Below are positions 48,686 through 56,322 of a stretch of 64,000 bases of DNA, piece after piece. Where the stretch lies: NCBI RefSeq assembly GCF_003286075.1, contig NZ_QLUV01000008.1, positions 1 to 64,000 on the forward strand, read 5' to 3'. Position numbers and translations under genes: made by a program. The notes under the pieces were generated by a model. That model was not told the DNA's origin, ran no database searches, and was given only the letters and a program-made list of their open reading frames with translations. This DNA comes from Paracoccus endophyticus (GTDB taxonomy: Bacteria; Pseudomonadota; Alphaproteobacteria; Rhodobacterales; Rhodobacteraceae). The first letter of the stretch is position 1. Each line of letters starts with the position of its first letter.

Positions 48686-51349
48686 TTACAGGCCGAAGGG
48701 ATAGGTTTCCTCGTCACCTGTGCCCACCATGCCCGACAAAGGCGTCACGGCGCGCGTTTCGTCGAACCAGACGAAGGCATCATACTCCTCGGCCAGGGAC
48801 GCCTCGGAATAGTGGCTCCAGCGTTCGGTCTCGGGCCGATAGATGACGCCGATGTAGCGTTCGAGCCGTGGCTGCGTAAGGGCTGTGCGAACGGACGGCG
48901 AGAGATCGCGGCCCATTGGAAGCAGGAAGCGCGGGTATCCGATTTCATGGCAGAGCGCCTCATGACTGTCGGGGCGTGACGGACGCACGGTCTTGATGTC
49001 CACGGGCGCATCCCATTCCGACGCGGCGGCGACGGTGCCCGCATGCGTGCCGAAGCCGACCAGCACCGCGGCTTCGCCCCAGGCTTCGCGGCAGAGTTGC
49101 CCCAGGTTCAACTCGCCCCGTGTGGTGCCCATTTCGGTGAAGCGCGCGTCCCCGATGTGCGAGTTGTGCGCCCAGACCACCGCCTTGCCGTCCTGTCCGG
49201 CGCGGTCGAGACTGTGCTTGAGCGTGTCGAACATATGCCGGTCGCGCAGGTTCCAGGCCTCGCGCGAGGCATGATACATGGCCCGGTAGTAGCGTTCGGC
49301 ATCTGCAACAAGACGGGCGTTCTGGACCGCGTCGAAGAAGTCGTCGCCACCCTGTTGCGCATAGTGCAGTTCCTTTTGCAGCAGGTCGATCAGGGTTCGG
49401 GTGGCCTGCTCCTCGCAGACCGCATGCCCTCTGCTGAGTGCTGCGCGCCCATAACCCGCCAACTCGCGCGTCCAGGGATCGAAGCAGGCATAGCGCGCCC
49501 GCGCCTCGCGCCCGGCCTCGGGGTCCACACGGTCGAGATAGCCCAGAACCTCGGCGATCGAGGCGTTCATCCCGTAGAGGTCGAGACCGTAGAAGCGCAC
49601 GCGGCTATCCCTGGGGGCCTGGGCATTGTGCCGACGCAGGACCTCTGTGAAATCGGCGGCTTCGCGGTTCCGCCACATCCATGTCGGGAACCGCGTGAAG
49701 GGGGGCGTGCGGGGCGCGGGCCGGGGCCGCGGGTCGATGCTGCGGTCGATCGCGGCCGCGTCGGGCCAGTCCGCCTCGACGGCGACGATGGTGAAGCCGT
49801 GGTTCTCGATCAGGCGCCGGGTGATGGCCGCGCGGGCGCGATAGAACTCGGACGTGCCGTGGGTGGCTTCGCCCAACAGCACGACACGCGCCGAACCATA
49901 GCGGTCGAAGGCCGCGGCGAAACCGGGCTCCTCCGGCTCGGGCAGCGGCTGGACCGTGCGGCGCAGGGTTGACAGCAGCGAGTCGGGCTCGGCCGCCGCT
50001 TGCACCGGCCCCGCGGCGCGGCGTTCGGCGGGCGTCAGGTGACGCTCGAACCAGGCACACGCGCGCTGTGCGACAGCGTCCAGCGTTCCGGGTTCCTCGA
50101 ACAGATGCCCCGCCCCCGGAATGATCTCCAGCTGCTTCTCGCAGCGCAGCGCCGCCAGGGCCTGCCGGTTCGCCGCGATCACGGGGTGATCCTCGCCCCC
50201 GACGATCAGCAAGGTGGCCGCCCCGACATCTTGCAAGCGCGGGCCGGCGAGATCGGGGCGGCCGCCGCGTGACACCACCGCGACGATCCTGCCGGTCAGT
50301 TCCGCCGCCGCGACCAGCGCCGCACCGCCCCCGGTGCTGGCCCCGAACAGGCCGACCGGCAGGTCCGAGACGTCCGGCTCGCCGGCCGAATAGAGAACCG
50401 CCTCGACAATCCGCTCGGCCAGCAACGCGATGTCGAACACGGTCTTCCGGTCGGCGGCCTCGGCAGGGGTCAGAAGGTCGAAGAGCAGCGTCGCAAAGCC
50501 GCAGGCGTTCAGGTCATCCGCGACAGCCCGATTGCGCGGACTCAGCCGGCTTGACCCGCTGCCGTGGGCAAACAGCACCAGGCCGCGCGCGGCTTCGGGG
50601 ACGGTCAGTTCGCCGGGAAGGCCCAGCGGCGGAATGGCCACCTGCCGTCGGGAGACGTCGTCCTGCGGCGATGCTGCCCGGGCGCTGTCGGACCATCCCT
50701 GCTGCAGAAGCGAGACGGTCTCCTCGTCGCTCAGCTGGTGGAAATCGTCATAGAAGCCCCCGACGCCGTAGAAGACCGGGGCCGGGTTGAGGCAGACCAC
50801 CAGATCGGCAAGCGTCCTCATCTCGGCGGCGACATCGGCGGGGGCCACCGGGACGGCAACACAGGTCCTGCCCGCCCCCTGCCGTTTCATCGCGATCAGG
50901 GCGGCCTTCATCGTCGCGCCCGTCGCAAGGCCATCATCCACGATGATCACGGTGCGGCCCCTGGGATCGGTCTGCCCCCGCTGGCCCAGGTAGCGCACCC
51001 GCCGCCGCTCGAGTTCCCGCAGTTCCCGCGCACGGGCGTTCTGAAGATAGTCGTCGGTGACGCGCGTGTGCCGGCGCACCTCTTCGTTGATGACCATCTG
51101 CGGTGAGGCCCCGTCGACGAGGGCGCCGAGCGCAAGCTCGGGCGCACCCGGCGCGCCGATCTTGCGGACAAGGATGAGATCGAGCGGCGCCTTCAGCGCG
51201 CGCGACACCTCAAGCGCGACGGGCACCCCGCCGCGGGGAAGCGCATAGACGATGGGCCGATCAAGGGACAGCCCGGCAAGATGCGTTCCAAGCATCCGCC
51301 CTGCCTCGGCGCGATCGGAAAATCTGAAATCCTGCCAGCCTTTCACCAT
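48686..51349 (-). CDS. Phosphoribosyltransferase-DLH-erythromycin esterase fusion
   Basis: An 887-residue protein of three enzyme domains. Residues 1-215: phosphoribosyltransferase fold with the PRPP loop VIIVDDGLATGAT (135-147) and ALPRGGVP. Residues 235-440: dienelactone hydrolase-like alpha/beta hydrolase, nucleophile Ser338 in GASTGG, Asp387 and His415. Residues 455-887: erythromycin esterase-like domain with LLGEATHGTSEFY (491-503), VEADWPD and VVWAHNSHIGD. The start at 51349 (MVKGWQDFRFSD) has GGGAGCC upstream; the open frame continues 77 codons further but through a tandem repeat. Natural substrate unknown; the esterase domain does not by itself mean antibiotic resistance. Confidence 0.85.
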   Translation of the reverse strand: MVKGWQDFRFSDRAEAGRMLGTHLAGLSLDRPIVYALPRGGVPVALEVSRALKAPLDLILVRKIGAPGAPELALGALVDGASPQMVINEEVRRHTRVTDDYLQNARARELRELERRRVRYLGQRGQTDPRGRTVIIVDDGLATGATMKAALIAMKRQGAGRTCVAVPVAPADVAAEMRTLADLVVCLNPAPVFYGVGGFYDDFHQLSDEETVSLLQQGWSDSARAASPQDDVSRRQVAIPPLGLPGELTVPEAARGLVLFAHGSGSSRLSPRNRAVADDLNACGFATLLFDLLTPAEAADRKTVFDIALLAERIVEAVLYSAGEPDVSDLPVGLFGASTGGGAALVAAAELTGRIVAVVSRGGRPDLAGPRLQDVGAATLLIVGGEDHPVIAANRQALAALRCEKQLEIIPGAGHLFEEPGTLDAVAQRACAWFERHLTPAERRAAGPVQAAAEPDSLLSTLRRTVQPLPEPEEPGFAAAFDRYGSARVVLLGEATHGTSEFYRARAAITRRLIENHGFTIVAVEADWPDAAAIDRSIDPRPRPAPRTPPFTRFPTWMWRNREAADFTEVLRRHNAQAPRDSRVRFYGLDLYGMNASIAEVLGYLDRVDPEAGREARARYACFDPWTRELAGYGRAALSRGHAVCEEQATRTLIDLLQKELHYAQQGGDDFFDAVQNARLVADAERYYRAMYHASREAWNLRDRHMFDTLKHSLDRAGQDGKAVVWAHNSHIGDARFTEMGTTRGELNLGQLCREAWGEAAVLVGFGTHAGTVAAASEWDAPVDIKTVRPSRPDSHEALCHEIGYPRFLLPMGRDLSPSVRTALTQPRLERYIGVIYRPETERWSHYSEASLAEEYDAFVWFDETRAVTPLSGMVGTGDEETYPFGL

Positions 51350-52090
51350 CCCATGGCTCCCGTGTGCGATGGTCCTTTCTGATGACGGGCCATGACGCCG
51401 GAGGTCTTCCACGATCGAGTTTATCACAGGAATCGGCTGGAGGCACGGCCTTGCCGCGATGGTCTCCCTGGACCCTGGACCCTGGACCCTGGACCCGGAA
51501 TCGCCGCCCCGCCCATGCGGGTGAACTGCACCGCATGTCCTGCAGGAACAGGTGATCCGTTGCATCATGAAGGGGTGCATAGTCCGGCTTTTGCGTGCCC
51601 TCGTGCAGATGAGGGTGCAACAGATCGCTTCTGCTGCCCGGGTGATGGACCTTGGCTAAAGATCACCTGCTGCCGACGACAGAGTTCCGCAGGCTGCGTG
51701 ACGGGCAGGGGGCCGGCGTCCGGGCCGGGCCTGGGCGCCTGCTGGTGGTCGGCGCGACCGGGGTCGTGCGGCGTGCGACGGCACCGCAACCGGACCCTGG
51801 CACCGCGGGCTGATGCGGTGCTGCGGGTCATCGTCGCCTTGGCCGACAAGACCGCCCGGAGCCTGCGTCCCTGCCGCTGAGATCGTCGAGACGATCCCCG
51901 GCGGCAAGCCGACCGCGGGGGGCTGGCTTCCCTTCTCGAACGCGGCCGTTCCATGCCGGAACCCGCGGCATGCGGGGACTGGACCTTGCGCAACAGCGCC
52001 CCGGGCACCCCGTCCAGTCCTCTCGCTCCTTTCCTTTCGCTTGCGCCGAAATCGGGTAAGGTTGCGGCAGGTGAACGACAGGCGGGCTGC
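51350..52090. other. Divergent intergenic region with heptanucleotide repeat
   Basis: About 740 bp between the diverging fusion and hydrolase genes. Apart from the 7-bp tandem repeat at 51466-51496 it holds only weak open frames. A small dyad CCCTC/GAGGG lies near 51598-51616. Promoters for both neighbours should be here; none was identified with confidence. Confidence 0.45.
51466..51496. repeat. Heptanucleotide tandem repeat
   Basis: Four perfect tandem copies of CCCTGGA (51466-51493) plus a partial CCC. It lies 117 bp upstream of the chosen start of the fusion gene, in its probable leader or promoter region. A 7-bp unit shifts frame with each copy change. Confidence 0.85.
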
Positions 52091-53746
52091 ATGGATCGGC
52101 GACGGTTTCTCAAAATGTCCTTTTTCCCGCTCTACCTGGGGCTTGCGCTGTTTGCCGCCTCGCTCACGCCGTCGCTGATCCCGCGCGGCTGGCTCGTCCA
52201 GGGGGTGCTGGGCGGGCTGGTGGCGGCGCTCGGCTACATGATCGGGCGGCTGCTGCAGACGCTGTGGCGGGCGGTCGAGCTGCCGGTCCTGCGCGGGCAG
52301 GCCGCCACGGTGGTGCATCTGCTGGCGGGCGTTCCGGTGGCTTTGTTCCTGATCTTCTGCCTCGCGCGGGCGCGGGACTGGCAGAACGGCATCCGCAGCC
52401 GGATGGGCATGGACCTGCTCGACAGCGTGGATGTGCCGAGCATGGCGGTCGTGGCGCTGCTGGTCTTCACGCTGCTGATGCTGGGGGGCGCCCTGATCCA
52501 ATGGGCCTTCGACCGCCTGCGGGCGCGGCTTTACCGGCACATGCCGCGGCGCACGGCCAATGTCTCGGGCCTGCTGCTTCTGACGCTTGCGCTGGTGATC
52601 GTCACCCGCGACGGCGTTCTGGACCGGGTGATCCAGGGGATGGACCGCTCGTTCACCACCGCGCAGGAACTGTTCGACACCGCGCCCCCCTCGCCCGAGG
52701 ACCCGCAGATGCCGGGCAGCGCGGCCTCGCTGATCGACTGGGGCGCGATGGGGCGGCCGGGGCGTGACTTCGTCACCGAGGGGCCGGACGCCCGCGCGAT
52801 TGCCGGATTCTCCGGCAGGTCCGCGCTGGACCCGATCCGGGTCTATGTGGGCCTTGCCGAGGCCGACAGCCCGCAGGAGCGCGCCGACCGCGCGCTTGCC
52901 GAGCTGCAGCGGCTTGGCGCCTTCGAGCGCAAGGTGCTGATCGTCGCCCTGCCGACGGGGACCGGCTGGCTCGATCCGGGCAGCTTCGACGTGGTCGAGT
53001 ACATGCACCAGGGCGACATCGCGACGGTGGCTGTCCAGTATTCCTATCTGCAATCGCCGATGGCGCTGCTGCTGGAAACGCGGGCGGGGCTGGATCAGGC
53101 GCGGACGCTGATCAGCACGATCCACGGTCATTGGCGGGATCTGCCGCGCGAGAGCCGCCCGAGGCTCTATATCCACGGGCTGAGCCTGGGGGCCTGGGCG
53201 TCGATGTATGGCACCGACCTTTTCGCGCTGCTCGACAATCCCATCAACGGGGCGTTCTGGGCGGGCCCGCCCTTTCCCTCGGCGCGCTGGAACGAAGCGA
53301 CGGCCAAGCGCAAGCCCGGCAGCCCCCATGTCGCCCCGGAGGTGGGCGACGGCCGCCTGATCCGCTTTGCCAGCCATTTCCGCGACGCGGGCGGCCCCGG
53401 CGGCTGGGGCGACATGCGGCTGGTGTTCCTTCAGTATTCCAGCGATCCCATCGTCTTCTACGAGCCTGCCTCGCTCTGGCGGGCGCCGGCCTGGATGCGC
53501 GAGCCTCCTGCCCCGGACGTCTCGCCCGATCTCAGATTCACCCCCTTGGTGACGCAGTTTCAGCTGGTCGTGGACATGATCCTGGCCACCAATGCCCCCG
53601 CGGGCTATGGCCACAGCTATTACGCGCATGACTATATCGGCCCTTGGGTGGCCCTGACCGATCCCGAGGGCTGGACCCCCGCGGACAGCGCCCGCCTGGC
53701 CGCGCATTGCGACGGGGGGTTCCAGCAGGGATGCAGCAACGGCTGA
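52091..53746 (+). CDS. Membrane-anchored alpha/beta hydrolase (DUF2319 type)
   Basis: A 551-residue protein. The N-terminal 170 residues hold about four transmembrane helices (LYLGLALFAASLTPSLIPRG opens the first). The rest is an alpha/beta-hydrolase-9 domain with the nucleophile elbow HGLSLGAWAS (Ser about 364). The start at 52091 (MDRRRFLKMSFFP) gives the expected cytoplasmic positively charged lead. Family members are uncharacterised and have been linked to lipid metabolism. The next hydrolase gene overlaps its end by 16 bp. Confidence 0.85.
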   Translation: MDRRRFLKMSFFPLYLGLALFAASLTPSLIPRGWLVQGVLGGLVAALGYMIGRLLQTLWRAVELPVLRGQAATVVHLLAGVPVALFLIFCLARARDWQNGIRSRMGMDLLDSVDVPSMAVVALLVFTLLMLGGALIQWAFDRLRARLYRHMPRRTANVSGLLLLTLALVIVTRDGVLDRVIQGMDRSFTTAQELFDTAPPSPEDPQMPGSAASLIDWGAMGRPGRDFVTEGPDARAIAGFSGRSALDPIRVYVGLAEADSPQERADRALAELQRLGAFERKVLIVALPTGTGWLDPGSFDVVEYMHQGDIATVAVQYSYLQSPMALLLETRAGLDQARTLISTIHGHWRDLPRESRPRLYIHGLSLGAWASMYGTDLFALLDNPINGAFWAGPPFPSARWNEATAKRKPGSPHVAPEVGDGRLIRFASHFRDAGGPGGWGDMRLVFLQYSSDPIVFYEPASLWRAPAWMREPPAPDVSPDLRFTPLVTQFQLVVDMILATNAPAGYGHSYYAHDYIGPWVALTDPEGWTPADSARLAAHCDGGFQQGCSNG

Positions 53747-54594
53747 AGCGCGCGGGAGTCGCCACGGCGGCCCTTCTGTTGCTGCTGCTGGTGATGACAG
53801 GGGCGAATACCTGGCGACAATGGGCGGGGCTGACCGTCGCGCCCGACACGCCCGCCGAACGCCGGGCGCAACTGGAGCCCTTCTGGCGCGTCAGGCCGCC
53901 GGCCCTGGGCGCCCCCGAGACCGGCGGCGCGGTGGTGCTGTCGGGCTGCGACGGGGTCCATGACAACATGGACTTCTGGGCCGGCCGGCTTGCAGGCCGC
54001 GGATACCGGACGCTGATCCTCGACAGTCACGGCCCCCGGGGTCTGGACCGGTTCGAGGCATGGCGGCTGGTCTGCGCGGGACAGGCCCTGCCCGGTGCAG
54101 AGCGTGCGGGCGATCTGGCCGTCGCACTGGCCGATCCGGCGCTGCCGCCGGGCGGCAGGGTCGTGCTGGGGGCCTCGCATGGCGGATGGGCGACGATGGA
54201 GTTCCTGCGCCTTGCCGTGACCGGAGAGGTTTCCCCCGCGCTTCGGGACTGGCCAGCCCCTCCGGCCCAGTTGCTGCGGGACCTGGAGGCGGTCATTCTG
54301 CTCTATCCCTACTGCGGGCTGCTGAACGGCGCCGATGCGGGTGACTGGACCGGCGCGCCTCCGATCCTGATGGTTCTGGCCGCCGAGGACCGGATCGTCA
54401 GCACCCCCGACTGCGAGAGCATGGCCGCCCGTCTGCGCGAACGGGGCGCGCGGGTCGCAGTCGAGGTCCTGCCGGACGCCGATCACGGCTTTGACCAGCA
54501 GGACCGCGCCACCTTCTCTGCACTGAGGTTCGACGCGGGTTTGCGTGATCGTGCCGCCGCGGCGATCGACGCCTTCCTGTCCGCTGCGAAGTGA
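53731..54594 (+). CDS. Dienelactone hydrolase-like protein, exported or anchored
   Basis: A 287-residue protein with one N-terminal hydrophobic segment (about 8-26), so a signal anchor or signal peptide. The hydrolase domain has the elbow GASHGGWATM, an Asp in AAEDRIV and the catalytic His in PDADHGFDQQ. An in-frame upstream extension exists but lies inside the previous gene; ATG at 53731 has AGCAGGG before it. The 16-bp overlap with the DUF2319 gene indicates a two-gene operon. Substrate unknown. Confidence 0.82.
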   Translation: MQQRLKRAGVATAALLLLLLVMTGANTWRQWAGLTVAPDTPAERRAQLEPFWRVRPPALGAPETGGAVVLSGCDGVHDNMDFWAGRLAGRGYRTLILDSHGPRGLDRFEAWRLVCAGQALPGAERAGDLAVALADPALPPGGRVVLGASHGGWATMEFLRLAVTGEVSPALRDWPAPPAQLLRDLEAVILLYPYCGLLNGADAGDWTGAPPILMVLAAEDRIVSTPDCESMAARLRERGARVAVEVLPDADHGFDQQDRATFSALRFDAGLRDRAAAAIDAFLSAAK

Positions 54595-55269
54595 GCGGAG
54601 ACCCTGGACCATGGCTCGGTCAGGCCTGCTGCGGACGGCTTGGGTGTGGCGCGCTGGCGGCTGCACAAGCGGGCTGCGTCCTGGCAAGCGCAGATCTGCG
54701 CCGGGGCTTGCTGTTTGATCGGGTTCGACCTCCCGATGCTGGAGAGATGCACCGCCGGCTTGGGGCGAAAGGCCGGGCAGTGGGTCCATCGGCATCCCGA
54801 GGTTTCTGATGTCCTGTTATCCTCGTCGAATGTGCCGCGGGAGAGAGGCTCGACCTCGAACGCCGCTCTGCCGAAGCAGGAGGAATGCAGCGGCACGGTG
54901 CCGCGCAGAGGCGCTGCGGGATGCGCGCCATGAACGTCGGCACCATCGGAAGCGCATTGCTGCCGGCACGCTGGCAAGCACCAAGGTAGCGCCTCTTGGC
55001 TCAGCCGTTCTGACCTGCCAAGGGCCCTTCGTCCAGGCGCGACTTCGGAGAGCATGAGAGACTTTCCCGGCCACGGGCGCGGCCTGGGATGGTGCCCTGA
55101 ACACCTTGGCCGGGCCCAGGGCGATGCAGGCCAGCACGTCGTGCCCGCTGGCGTCCCTGCGTTCCGCCAGTCGAAGGCCGCAGGCCTTGGGTGAGCGGAC
55201 GAAGTCCATCCAGAGGGCTTCGGCCTCGAAGGGGCCCGCCCCGCCACCGCCCCGCCACCCGCCCCCACC
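54595..55269. other. Intergenic stretch, no recognisable gene
   Basis: About 675 bp with many short frames in both directions but none with coding character. Cysteine and tryptophan are frequent in all frames, which is typical of non-coding high-GC sequence. May be the relic of a lost gene whose terminator survives at 55270. Confidence 0.4.
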
Positions 55270-55303
55270 GGCCCGGCCCCGCCCGCGACAGCCGGGCCTT
55301 TTT
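55270..55303 (+). terminator. Intrinsic terminator candidate
   Basis: GGCCCGGC (55270-55277) pairs perfectly with GCCGGGCC (55291-55298) across a 13-nt loop and is followed by TTTTT. This is a standard rho-independent shape on the plus strand. There is no intact plus-strand gene for 675 bp upstream, so it either ends the hydrolase operon or outlives a deleted gene. It insulates the following PepSY operon. Confidence 0.65.
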
Positions 55304-55411
55304 CGTTGCTGACGGCAAGCTGACGCAACCGTCCGGGCCGGTTCAGCCCCCCGTCAGCGACAGCGCACACAGTCGCCTCATCCGACAACCGCAACACGAG
55401 AGGAACCAGCG

Positions 55412-55777
55412 ATGAAACGGATGCTTGCGACCCTCGCCCTTGTGGCCGCGCTGCCGGCCGGCATGGCCCTGGCCGACGACGACTGCCCGGTCTCGCCCGA
55501 ACAGAGGCAGTCCTGGGAAGCCGTGGCGCAGCTGGCCAACGACTACGGCTGGACGATCTCGTCCATGGAGATGGACGACGGCTGCTACGAGCTCAACGTG
55601 ACCGACACCGGCGGCAACACCATCGAGGCCAAGATCGACCCGGCCACGCTGGATGTCATCAAGGCCAAGCTCGAGGCCTTCGCCCGCGACGCGACCGCAC
55701 CTGCACCCGCGACCGCAACCGCGACTGCCCCGGCGACCCCGGCCCCGGCCGCGCCCGCGGCCGCCCCGGCGAACTGA
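55412..55777 (+). CDS. Periplasmic PepSY-domain protein
   Basis: A 121-residue protein: signal peptide (about 1-21, ending GMALA), a PepSY-like domain (about 30-90: WEAVAQLANDYGWTISSMEMDDGCYEL, and TIEAKIDPATLDVI), and a low-complexity Ala/Pro/Thr tail (95-121). Cysteines at 25 and 58 may pair. First gene of the electron-transfer operon, with AGAGGAACC before the ATG. PepSY domains of this kind accompany heme- or flavin-containing membrane reductases; the exact role is not known. Confidence 0.8.
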   Translation: MKRMLATLALVAALPAGMALADDDCPVSPEQRQSWEAVAQLANDYGWTISSMEMDDGCYELNVTDTGGNTIEAKIDPATLDVIKAKLEAFARDATAPAPATATATAPATPAPAAPAAAPAN

Positions 55778-55851
55778 ACCCCGCCACCGGCGGCCGCCGC
55801 TGCTCAGCGGCGCCGCCGGGACAGTGCAAAGCCCCCTGTAGGAACCCGACC

Positions 55852-56313
55852 ATGAATCCTCTCGCCGCCGTCCTTGCCCTCTCCACCGCGCTGACGCTGC
55901 CTGCCGTTGCACTGGCGCGGCCCGTCACGCTGGCTGCCACGCTGAACAACTATGGCGGCGACGGCGCCTATCTGGCGCTTTACGTTACCGACCCGCAGGG
56001 GGCTTATGTCGGCAGCCTGTGGATGGCGGGCACCAAGTCGAAATACTACGAGCACCTGTCGGGCTGGTATCGCGCGACCGGCGGCGACACCCGGCAGGTC
56101 GATGGCATCACCGGCGCCAGTGTCGGCGCGGGGCGGACGCTGGAGATCACCCTGGATCTGGCCGACGCCCTGTTCGACGCGGGCTACACCCTGCATGTCG
56201 ATGCCGCCGTCGAGGAGATGCGCGACAGCCCCAACGAGGTCGCCCTGCCGCTGAACTCGGCCGGGGCCAGTGCGTCCGGCACCCGCTACATCACCAGTGT
56301 CTCCTACAGGTAA
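55852..56313 (+). CDS. DUF2271 protein with flavinylation motif
   Basis: A 153-residue exported protein: signal peptide about 1-22 (ending VALA), then a DUF2271 domain. Residues 84-90 read DGITGAS, which fits the ApbE flavinylation consensus D-x-x-[S/T]-G-A-[S/T]; Thr87 would carry covalent FMN. An apbE gene is in the same operon. The protein would be a periplasmic flavoprotein receiving electrons from the following membrane reductase. Motif seen; flavinylation inferred. Confidence 0.82.
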   Translation: MNPLAAVLALSTALTLPAVALARPVTLAATLNNYGGDGAYLALYVTDPQGAYVGSLWMAGTKSKYYEHLSGWYRATGGDTRQVDGITGASVGAGRTLEITLDLADALFDAGYTLHVDAAVEEMRDSPNEVALPLNSAGASASGTRYITSVSYR

Positions 56314-56322
56314 GGGATCAGG

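Noticed and set aside
48686-51349. Macrolide resistance gene
   Set aside because: The erythromycin esterase-like domain is widespread in environmental bacteria and is fused here to unrelated enzymes; resistance cannot be inferred.
51656-53707. 683-codon reverse open frame opposite the DUF2319 hydrolase
   Set aside because: No ribosome binding site or domain; the plus strand has helices and a nucleophile elbow in the right order.
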